A stretch of 28,063 bases of DNA from an uncultured Eubacteriales bacterium (GTDB taxonomy: Bacteria; Bacillota; Clostridia; Christensenellales; Aristaeellaceae), in the NCBI GenBank assembly GCA_900553315.1, contig USCW01000006.1, positions 1 to 28,063 on the forward strand. Reading direction: 5' to 3'. The stretch's first letter is position 1. Each line of letters begins with the position of its first letter. Positions 7,830 through 14,264 of this stretch are shown piece after piece. Both the position numbers and the translations under genes were made by a program. Below the pieces are notes generated by a model, which was not told the DNA's origin, did no database searches, and was given only the letters and a program-made list of their open reading frames with translations.

Positions 7830-7870
7830 TCAGCTCGCTTCTTTTCTTGTGAAGCTCAACTGCGAAAACT

Positions 7871-7899
7871 AGTATAGCACGCTTCCTCCTGAATGTCAA
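7871..7899 (-). promoter_or_regulatory. Strong promoter of the tRNA-Gln/tRNA-Glu operon
   Basis: A consensus TTGACA (7894-7899) and TATACT (7871-7876) are 17 nt apart on the minus strand, about 35 nt upstream of the tRNA-Gln 5' end. Confidence 0.85.
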
Positions 7900-7940
7900 C
7901 AACTTTCTGAATATTTTTTCATTTTTCTTTTGCCTCGCCC

Positions 7941-8003
7941 AAAACGCAGAAGAGCCGCAGAGACATCGTCGCTGTTTCACGTCGTCTCCGCAGCTCTTCC
8001 GCA
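7941..8003 (-). terminator. Terminator closing the Mdh-Hdr-Flx-Frd array
   Basis: Two arms of about 19 nt (7944-7963 and 7984-8003) pair with a few G-U wobbles. The minus strand then runs into TTTT at 7941-7944, immediately after the last gene of the array. Confidence 0.75.
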
Positions 8004-8004
8004 G

Positions 8005-8250
8005 TTAACCCTGCACCTTGGCAAGAATCTCCTTGGCAAAGAAATCGTTCACCGTTTCCGGGCTCACGGAGAACAGCTCACCGTCCACCTTCACGCATAC
8101 GCCCTTCTGGCAGTTACCTGTGCAGAAGGTGCCGCTCAGCGTTACCTTCTCCTCTAGACCGTTGGCATGAACCAGATTCTTCAAATTCTCCAGCACAATG
8201 TGGGAACCCTTCACATGGCACGCGCTGCCAAGACAAATCGTTACAGTCAT
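8005..8250 (-). CDS. [2Fe-2S] thioredoxin-like ferredoxin, NuoE-type fold
   Basis: This 81-residue protein has the cysteine spacing of thioredoxin-like [2Fe-2S] ferredoxins: C6 and C11 in CLGSAC, then C43 and C47 in CTGNC. The family includes the NuoE subunit of complex I and HydC of bifurcating hydrogenases, where it carries electrons between flavin and iron-sulfur subunits. It is the last gene before the terminator of the Hdr-Flx-Frd array and may be an electron carrier or accessory subunit of that complex. GAGGAGG precedes the ATG at 8250. The freestanding single-domain form is typical of Clostridia. Fold secure; partner inferred from position. Confidence 0.85.
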   Translation of the reverse strand: MTVTICLGSACHVKGSHIVLENLKNLVHANGLEEKVTLSGTFCTGNCQKGVCVKVDGELFSVSPETVNDFFAKEILAKVQG

Positions 8251-8282
8251 TGTCTTTTTCCTCCTCGTTCGTAAGCGAAGGA

Positions 8283-8561
8283 TCACTTCGCCGCACTTTC
8301 CAGCTTCTTGTTGCGGAAATACAGGCCAATATCGGTGCAAACCATAAGAACATTGGGGAAATAGAACCAGAACGCGAGATTGTAGGTATGCGTCATCAGC
8401 TTCGACGCGATGCCGCACAGGTAGCCAAAGGCGATGAAGCACATGAACATCAGGCTCTTGCCCTTGGTGGAGCGGGACCGCACCGAGCGGATAATGGACA
8501 TCGGCCAAGAAAGACCAAAGCAGATAATCATTGCAGATTCCAGAATGTCAGCCCATTCCAT
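8283..8561 (-). CDS. Small membrane protein, possibly PQ-loop/SemiSWEET-like
   Basis: This 92-residue protein is dominated by three hydrophobic stretches (about 8-26, 37-54 and 62-82) separated by short basic segments, one reading RSVRSRSTKGKS. The second helix begins after KGKSLMF, and a motif ICFGLSWPMSI near the N-terminus recalls the PQ-loop of SemiSWEET-type transporters, which dimerise from three helices. That match is by eye only. It lies between the fumarate reductase flavoprotein and the [2Fe-2S] ferredoxin and is the only membrane protein in the array. It could be a dicarboxylate-related transporter or a membrane tether. It is too small and lacks the haem-ligand pattern of FrdC/SdhC. 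GGGAGGAT precedes the ATG. Confidence 0.75.
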   Translation of the reverse strand: MEWADILESAMIICFGLSWPMSIIRSVRSRSTKGKSLMFMCFIAFGYLCGIASKLMTHTYNLAFWFYFPNVLMVCTDIGLYFRNKKLESAAK

Positions 8562-8593
8562 GATTCGTATCCTCCCTATCCTCTGTGGATTCC

Positions 8594-8624
8594 CCGGGAG
8601 CGCCGCACGCCGCCGCGCTCCCGG
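8594..8624 (-). other. Intercistronic hairpin after the fumarate reductase flavoprotein gene
   Basis: A perfect 10-bp stem, CCGGGAGCGC (8594-8603) with GCGCTCCCGG (8615-8624), sits in the 71-nt gap before the membrane-protein gene. No T-run follows on the minus strand, so it may protect or process the upstream mRNA rather than terminate it. Confidence 0.55.
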
Positions 8625-8632
8625 AGCCTGTC

Positions 8633-10231
8633 TTACTTCACCCGGCGATAATCCGGCAGCAGCTTCGGGGAAACCACCTCGGTCTCGATGCCCGCGTCTG
8701 CCGCTTCCTTTTCAAAGGCGTCCACATGGGCCAGCGTCAACGCACCCACGTTCACCTGCTTGGACTTGTTCGCAGCGTTGCGGCCCGCATTGCGGCCGAA
8801 CACGATAATATCCAACAGCGAGTTGCCCATCAGGCGGTTGCGGCCGTGAATGCCGCCGACGGCCTCCCCCGCCACAAACAGGTTCTCCACCGCGCTCTGG
8901 CAGTCGGCGGTAATGTCAATGCCGCCATTCTGATAGTGCAGGGTCGGATACACCAGGATCGGCTCCTTGCGGATGTCGATGCCGTACTTGCCGAACATGC
9001 GCATCATGGCGGGAATACGCTTCTCGATGGTGCCCTCGCCGCCCTTCATTTCGATCATGGGGGTGTCGAGCCACACGCCTACGCCCGTACCGGTGGAAAC
9101 GCCCTTGCCGCGGGTGGAGCACTCACGGATGATGGACGCGGCGGACACGTCGCGGGTCTCCAGCGGATGCATGAAGGCTTCGCCGTCCACGTTGATGAGC
9201 TTTGCGCCCAGCGAACGCACCTTCTCTGTCACCAACGCACCGAAGATCTGCTCCGGGAACGCCGCACCCGTGGGATGGTATTGCAGCGTATCCGCATACA
9301 GCAGCTTCGCGCCCGCACGATAGGCCAGAATCAGGCCGTCCGCCGTTGCGCCGTAGTGGTTGGAGGTGGGGAAGCCCTGATAATGCAGCCGGCCTGCGCC
9401 GCCCGTGGCGATAATGACGGTCTTAGCACGCGCCACCAATATTTCCTTCGTCTCCATGTTCAGCAGCACCGCACCGGCGGCATGACCATTTTCATCCTTG
9501 ATGATCTCAATAGCTGCGGTGAAGTCCACCACGGGAATACCACGATTCAGCACCTCGTCACGCAGCGTGCGCATGATCTCCGCGCCGGAGTAGTCCTTCG
9601 CCGCGTGCATGCGCTTCCGGGAGGTACCGCCGCCGTGGGTGGTAATCATGGTGCCGTCGGGAGCCTTATCAAATTCCACGCCCAGATCGTTCAGCCATTG
9701 AATGGCTTCGGGAGCCTCTGTCACCAGCGTGCGCAGCAGCTCGGGCTTCGCCGCGAAGTGACCGCCGCCGAACGCGTCCAGATAGTGAATGGCGGGAGAG
9801 TCATTGGGCTTGTCCGCTGCCTGGATGCCGCCCTCGGCCATCATGGTGTTCGCGTCGCCCATGCGCAGCTTCGTGACGATCATCACCTTCGCGCCCGCGT
9901 TGTCGGCCTCGATGGCCGCAGAAGCGCCAGCGCCGCCGCCGCCGATAATCAGCACATCGGTGTCGTAATCCGGGTGGGACAGATCGATCTCCGCCGCCTT
10001 GATACGACTGTGACCCTGCAAAAGCGCACCCAGCTCCTTAGGCACCTTGTCGCCCTTGTTGGGGCCGATCTGCAAATCGACGAACTCCGCGCCTTCCTTG
10101 TAGTCGGGATGATAGGCCCGCAGCAGCTCGTCCTTTTCCTCGGCGGTCATTCTGCGGGGCTCGAGGGCCGCGTTCGCCGCCCGGTTGGCCTCCACCTTTT
10201 TGATGGATTCCAGCATTTCCTTGGTATACAT
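8633..10231 (-). CDS. frdA: Fumarate reductase/succinate dehydrogenase-type flavoprotein
   Basis: This 532-residue protein would reduce fumarate to succinate on FAD. The dinucleotide fold is at about 92-121 (GGGGAGASAA). Catalytic-type residues of the family are present: HPTG (319-322), TEKVR (335-339), R360 in TRDVSAAS, H432 in HYQNGG and R466 in NRLMGNSL. The histidine that binds FAD covalently in E. coli FrdA is N128 here (ANTMMAEGG), so FAD should be non-covalent. About 88 residues precede the FAD fold, an extension not present in E. coli FrdA. GGGAGGG precedes the ATG, 15 nt after frdB. The fumarase and malate dehydrogenase genes upstream favour fumarate as substrate; another 2-enoate acceptor remains possible. 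Confidence 0.88.
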   Translation of the reverse strand: MYTKEMLESIKKVEANRAANAALEPRRMTAEEKDELLRAYHPDYKEGAEFVDLQIGPNKGDKVPKELGALLQGHSRIKAAEIDLSHPDYDTDVLIIGGGGAGASAAIEADNAGAKVMIVTKLRMGDANTMMAEGGIQAADKPNDSPAIHYLDAFGGGHFAAKPELLRTLVTEAPEAIQWLNDLGVEFDKAPDGTMITTHGGGTSRKRMHAAKDYSGAEIMRTLRDEVLNRGIPVVDFTAAIEIIKDENGHAAGAVLLNMETKEILVARAKTVIIATGGAGRLHYQGFPTSNHYGATADGLILAYRAGAKLLYADTLQYHPTGAAFPEQIFGALVTEKVRSLGAKLINVDGEAFMHPLETRDVSAASIIRECSTRGKGVSTGTGVGVWLDTPMIEMKGGEGTIEKRIPAMMRMFGKYGIDIRKEPILVYPTLHYQNGGIDITADCQSAVENLFVAGEAVGGIHGRNRLMGNSLLDIIVFGRNAGRNAANKSKQVNVGALTLAHVDAFEKEAADAGIETEVVSPKLLPDYRRVK

Positions 10232-10246
10232 CGGCGTTTCCCTCCC

Positions 10247-10921
10247 TTATTTCTCGATCTCGCGGTGGTTATACAGCTCCTGCATTTCCTCCACGGGCTT
10301 CTGCATTAGCTTTTCCAGCAGCTCGTTGAAGGTGCCGTCCTTGATCTCCCGCACCCGATCCTCAAGGTGCTGGGACTTGGGCGCAAGATACTTGCCGTTC
10401 AGACGGCGGGCCAGCATGGCCACTTGGGGATGAGAAATGCCCGCGGGGCACCGGGAGGAGCACACGCCGCACATCACGCAGTCAAAGGACAGCTCCGCGC
10501 ACTTGGCGAAGTCGCCCCGCTGAGCGTAGGCGATGTACTGCATCACGTCGAGACCCTGGGTGCAGCTCTTGGTGCAGGCGTTGCAGCCGATGCAGGCGTA
10601 AATTTCCGGATACAGCTGCATCATCACAGCCTGTTCGGGCTTCACCTTTTCCATGTCGTACACCTGCTTGACCAGCGGGAAGAAAGGCAGCGTCGCCACA
10701 TACATGTTGTCTTCCACCTGCGTCTGACAGGCCAGACAGGTCTTCAATTCACGGTCGCCCTTAATGCGGTAGATGGTCGCGCACGCGCCGCAGAAGCCGT
10801 TGCGGCAGCCGCAGCCGCGCACAAGCTGATACCCCGCGTATTCCATGGCCTTCATGATGGTCAGGTTGGAGGGTACCTCATACTTTTTTCCGAAGAGGAA
10901 AACGTTCACCATATTCTCCAT
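10247..10921 (-). CDS. frdB: Fumarate reductase iron-sulfur subunit
   Basis: The 224 residues follow the SdhB/FrdB plan. An N-terminal [2Fe-2S] domain has C39, C44, C47 and C62. A C-terminal domain has two CX2CX2CX3C sites (C110, 113, 116, 120 and C148, 151, 154, 158), giving [2Fe-2S] plus two [4Fe-4S] rather than the [4Fe-4S]/[3Fe-4S] pair of respiratory enzymes. That resembles the N-terminal part of methanogen thiol:fumarate reductase TfrB. TfrB continues into an HdrB-like CCG domain, which is missing here but encoded separately by hdrB in the same array. The gene starts 88 nt after flxA, with AAGGAG somewhat far (about 13 nt) from the ATG. It should pass electrons to FrdA. Confidence 0.88.
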   Translation of the reverse strand: MENMVNVFLFGKKYEVPSNLTIMKAMEYAGYQLVRGCGCRNGFCGACATIYRIKGDRELKTCLACQTQVEDNMYVATLPFFPLVKQVYDMEKVKPEQAVMMQLYPEIYACIGCNACTKSCTQGLDVMQYIAYAQRGDFAKCAELSFDCVMCGVCSSRCPAGISHPQVAMLARRLNGKYLAPKSQHLEDRVREIKDGTFNELLEKLMQKPVEEMQELYNHREIEK

Positions 10922-11009
10922 AGCTGGTATTACGCTCCTTATTCAAAACGCTCAAAAGAGGGAAAAAGTCAGGCTGAGGCCCGTGAAGGAAGCCGCAGCT
11001 TTTTCACGG

Positions 11010-11837
11010 TTAATACTCGTCCGGCAGCTCGTCCAGCTCGTCAAAGCGGAACACCGGGCCGTCCTTGCACACATATTTGCTGCCGATGTTGCACCGGCCG
11101 CACTTGCCCACGCCGCACTTCATCCGCAGCTCCATGGTGGTGTAGACCTGCGTCTCCTTGAAGCCCAGCTCCTTCAGGCCGCCCAGCGTGAACTTAATCA
11201 TGATGGGCGGGCCGCACATGACGACCGTGTAGTTCAGGTCGGGGTTCAGCTCCTTCACATAGGTCGGCACAAAGCCCACATGACCGTCCCAGCCCTCCTG
11301 CGGCCGGTCGATGGTCAGCTTCACGTCCACGCCCTTGTCCTGCATCCACTCGTCGAGAATCTCATGATAATCCAGCAGATCATCCTTGGAGCGAGAGCCG
11401 TACACGATCATGATCTTGCCGTAATCGGCCCGCTTGGCCCGCACATAGTTGATGACCGAGCGCAGGGGCGCAAGGCCCACGCCGCCCGCGATGAACAGCA
11501 AATCCTTTCCCTTGAACGCATCGTCCACCGGGAAGGGCTTGCCGTAGGGCCCTCGGATGGTGATCTGCTGCCCCACGTCCATGGCGTGAAGCCAGCTGGT
11601 CAGGCAGCCGCACTTCTTGATGCTGAACTCCATGTACGCCGTGTTGGTGGGCGACGAGGTGATGGAAAACATGGCCTCGCCCACGCCGGGGATAGACAGC
11701 ATGGCGCATTGCCCGGGCTTGTGGTCAAAGGCCTTCTTGCCGTCCAGACCCACCACGCGGAAGGTCTTGATGTCCGGCGTGTCGATGCGGATGTCCGTCA
11801 CTACGCCAATCTTTGGAATCAACGTTTCTTCCATCAT
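11010..11837 (-). CDS. flxA: FlxA-like NAD(H)/FAD oxidoreductase subunit
   Basis: This 275-residue ferredoxin-NADP reductase-type protein should be the NADH entry point of the complex. An FAD-binding barrel comes first (about 8-105, with GPYGKPFP). The NAD-binding domain starts at FIAGGVGLAPLRS (115-127), and the C-terminus has a [2Fe-2S] site C241, C246, C249, C257. The architecture is that of AsrB, hydrogenase gamma subunits and FlxA of the FlxABCD-HdrABC complex described in Desulfovibrio; the neighbours identify it as FlxA. Its ATG is one base after the flxB stop codon, indicating translational coupling. Confidence 0.87.
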   Translation of the reverse strand: MMEETLIPKIGVVTDIRIDTPDIKTFRVVGLDGKKAFDHKPGQCAMLSIPGVGEAMFSITSSPTNTAYMEFSIKKCGCLTSWLHAMDVGQQITIRGPYGKPFPVDDAFKGKDLLFIAGGVGLAPLRSVINYVRAKRADYGKIMIVYGSRSKDDLLDYHEILDEWMQDKGVDVKLTIDRPQEGWDGHVGFVPTYVKELNPDLNYTVVMCGPPIMIKFTLGGLKELGFKETQVYTTMELRMKCGVGKCGRCNIGSKYVCKDGPVFRFDELDELPDEY

Positions 11838-11838
11838 G

Positions 11839-12864
11839 TCACTTCACCTCTTCCGCAAGGGCCTTGGCAACCTTGACGATGTTCATGGAGATGGGGCACT
11901 TCGCCAGGCAGCGTCCGCAGCCCACGCAGCCGTATTCCCCGCCGTTGTTCATGGGGAAATACACCAGCTTGTGCATGAACCGCTGACGGAACCGCTCCAG
12001 CTGGGTCAGGCGGGGATTGCCGCTGGCCATCTTCGTAAAGTCGGAATACATGCAGGAATCCCAGCAGCGGAAGCGCTTGATGCCGTGACCCGTGTCGAAG
12101 TCCCGAATGTCGTAGCATTGGCAGGTGGGGCATACGAAGGTGCACGCGCCGCAGCCCAGGCAGGACTGGGACAGCGTCTTCCATTCCGGCGCGTCGAACA
12201 GCTTCAGCATATTCTCGCCGCCAAAGCCCTTCAGGCTCAGCTCATGGAAGGGCAGCTTTTCCACAATGGCGCGAGTTTCCTGCTGCTGCGCGGCTACCTT
12301 GTCCGCTCCGCCCTCCGTCAGCAGCTCGGAAAGGCTGCCGATCAGCTTCTCGCCCTTCTCGGTAATCGCCTCCATGTACACCTTCGCGTCGTCCATCCAG
12401 CAGCGGGCGTCGCCCTCCGGCTGGGCTGGATCAATGCCGAAAACGGAGCAGAAGCAGGTCTCCTCGGGATGCGTGCAGGCCATGGTCACAACGGTGCCGT
12501 GCTCCCTGCGGGACTTGTAATAGCTGTCCACCGGCGGCGCGAGAAACACCTTGTCCAGAATGGTGAAGCTCCGTGCGTCACAGGCGCGCACGCCGAAAAT
12601 CACAAAGTTCTCCTGCTCCGTGCGGGGATCGATGATCTCGATTTCCTTGCCCTTCACCTTGAAATCCACCAGATCCTCCGTCTGGGGGAAGAAGAAATCC
12701 TTGGCGCTGCGCACGGTGTTTAGAGCCTTTGTCATTTCAAGGCCCTCCTGCCAGCGCTGGTAGCGGGGCTGACCGGCCGCATCATCGGCGGGGATGTACA
12801 GCGCCTCCTTCGCCGCCACGGCGGCAAACAGCGCCTGCAGCTTGTCAATGGGAAGCTGGAACAT
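11839..12864 (-). CDS. flxB: FlxB-like iron-sulfur subunit
   Basis: This 341-residue protein resembles the AsrA/Fer4_22 group. A cysteine-containing N-terminal domain (about 1-225, with GVRACDARS and a cysteine cluster at 130-139) is followed by two ferredoxin sites, C235/238/241/245 and C313/316/319/323. It probably relays electrons between the FlxA flavin and the Hdr part. The start codon directly abuts the flxC stop codon, and GGGAGGGG in the flxC tail serves as ribosome site. The labels FlxB and FlxC are assigned by order relative to flxA and flxD and could be exchanged; membership in the Flx module is firmer. Confidence 0.8.
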   Translation of the reverse strand: MFQLPIDKLQALFAAVAAKEALYIPADDAAGQPRYQRWQEGLEMTKALNTVRSAKDFFFPQTEDLVDFKVKGKEIEIIDPRTEQENFVIFGVRACDARSFTILDKVFLAPPVDSYYKSRREHGTVVTMACTHPEETCFCSVFGIDPAQPEGDARCWMDDAKVYMEAITEKGEKLIGSLSELLTEGGADKVAAQQQETRAIVEKLPFHELSLKGFGGENMLKLFDAPEWKTLSQSCLGCGACTFVCPTCQCYDIRDFDTGHGIKRFRCWDSCMYSDFTKMASGNPRLTQLERFRQRFMHKLVYFPMNNGGEYGCVGCGRCLAKCPISMNIVKVAKALAEEVK

Positions 12865-13839
12865 TTATTTCTCCCCTCCCTTGTGATACACGATGCTGGG
12901 CTCCGCGTCGCCCTTGGTGTAGTTGGTCAGCGGTGCGCGGCTCTCGGTGTCCTCGCCCGCCTGATACGCGCCGTAGAACGTGTTGATGTCCTTTATGAAC
13001 TTGCGGTTCAGCAGATGCAGCGGAATGTTCTGCGGGCACACGCGGGAGCATTCGCCGCAGTCCGTGCAGCGGCCCGCCACGTGGAAGGCGCGGATGATGT
13101 GGAACATGCTCTCTTCAAAGCTGTCCGCCGCAGCCTTCTGGGCAATGCCGGAATTCTCGTTATCGAACACGCACTTTTCGCAGGTGCAGGCCGGGCATAC
13201 GTTGCGGCACGCGTTGCAGCGAATGCAGCGGCTCAATTCGCCCTGCCAGAAGGCAAAGCGCTCGTCGGCGCTCATGCTTTCGATCTTCTCCACCATGTCG
13301 AAGCGATGGCTGTCCAGCACCTCGCCTTCCTCGCCCAGCAGCTCGTCATACACCATATGCTTATGGCTCTTGCAGCTGCGGCAGCGCTCGGGCAGGGCTT
13401 CCTGCTTGGACACAGTCTTTTCGCCGTAGAGCGTTTCCAAGGTGAAGCTGTCCCCCGCGTCCTTCACGCCCAGAATGCCCTTGAGGCCCAGCGCCTTCAG
13501 GGTCTCGCCGTCGGTCTTGCCCGCGCAGGGCACGCCGATGACGTAAATGTTCTCCCGCGCGATGCGGTGCTCCTTGATGAGCTGATTAAAGCTGTACGTG
13601 TCGCAGGGCTTGAGGAACACCAGCACCCTGCCCTCCTTGCGGGATTCCTTGACCAGATATTTGGAAAGGTTGCTGCCGCAGAAGTCGTTGTACACGAATT
13701 TCGCGTCCAGCTCCTCCGCCGTTTCGAACGCGGCGGGGGTCACGTCGTAGACAAATTCGCCCGTCTGCCAGCCGAGAACGCGCTGGACGTCTCCGCTCTG
13801 CAAAAGCGCCTTGGCACGGGCCAGCATCATTTCTTGCAT
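12865..13839 (-). CDS. flxC: FlxC-like iron-sulfur subunit
   Basis: The 324 residues contain an N-terminal domain resembling the F420-hydrogenase beta-type iron-sulfur proteins, with FLKPCD near 80, GVPCAGK near 105 and a CRSC pair (C153, C156). Two ferredoxin sites follow: C205/208/211/215, immediately followed by more cysteines, and C258/261/264/268. It is predicted to be an electron relay in the Flx module. It overlaps flxD by 13 nt, with GGAGGAT upstream of the ATG. It is related in layout to the neighbouring flxB product, so the pair may descend from a duplication. Confidence 0.8.
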   Translation of the reverse strand: MQEMMLARAKALLQSGDVQRVLGWQTGEFVYDVTPAAFETAEELDAKFVYNDFCGSNLSKYLVKESRKEGRVLVFLKPCDTYSFNQLIKEHRIARENIYVIGVPCAGKTDGETLKALGLKGILGVKDAGDSFTLETLYGEKTVSKQEALPERCRSCKSHKHMVYDELLGEEGEVLDSHRFDMVEKIESMSADERFAFWQGELSRCIRCNACRNVCPACTCEKCVFDNENSGIAQKAAADSFEESMFHIIRAFHVAGRCTDCGECSRVCPQNIPLHLLNRKFIKDINTFYGAYQAGEDTESRAPLTNYTKGDAEPSIVYHKGGEK

Positions 13840-14264
13840 CTCAGATCCTCCAGTCTCTTGTTCTCGCCCAGCGCCGTAACGTTAGCGACGAACTCATTCA
13901 TGGTGGCGGCAAACTTCGCGCCCTCGGCGGCGGAGACCCACTCCACCCGGGTGCGCTCCTTCTCTATGCCCAGATAATCCAGCATGGAGAACAAAAGCGT
14001 CATGCGGCGGCGGGCATAATAGTTGCCGCTGGTATAGTGGCAGTCGCCCGGATGGCAGCCGCAGAGGATCACGCCGTCCGCGCCCCGCTGGAACGCCCGC
14101 AGGATGAACATGGGGTTCACCCGGCAGGAGCAGGGCACGCGGATGATCTTCACGTCCGCAGGGTAATTCAGGCGGTTGGTGCCCGCCAGATCGGCGCCCG
14201 CATAGGAGCACCAGTTGCAGCAGAAGGCAACGATCTTGGGCCGGAACGTCTTTACATCTTGCAT
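13827..14264 (-). CDS. flxD: MvhD-like [2Fe-2S] protein linking Flx to HdrA
   Basis: This 145-residue protein is of the MvhD/FlpD family, the [2Fe-2S] subunit that passes electrons from a hydrogenase, formate dehydrogenase or Flx module to HdrA. Characteristic cysteines are visible: C15, C16 and C19 in FCCNWC, C45 and C47 in PCSCRVNP, and C68, C70 and C75 in CGCHPGDC. The ATG at 14264 overlaps the end of hdrA by 13 nt, as expected for coupled subunits. Upstream codons in the frame are only an hdrA shadow. The family assignment is secure. Confidence 0.9.
   Translation of the reverse strand: MQDVKTFRPKIVAFCCNWCSYAGADLAGTNRLNYPADVKIIRVPCSCRVNPMFILRAFQRGADGVILCGCHPGDCHYTSGNYYARRRMTLLFSMLDYLGIEKERTRVEWVSAAEGAKFAATMNEFVANVTALGENKRLEDLRCKK

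Noticed and set aside
8585..10309. Long antisense frame over the fumarate reductase flavoprotein gene
   Set aside because: Composition is typical of reverse-strand shadows (H, V, R, G, A), and the real gene on the other strand has clear catalytic motifs.
10922..11009. Terminator between flxA and the fumarate reductase iron-sulfur gene
   Set aside because: A CCGTGAA hairpin is present, but the following tract is mixed pyrimidine without a clean T-run directly after the stem, so I do not split the operon here.
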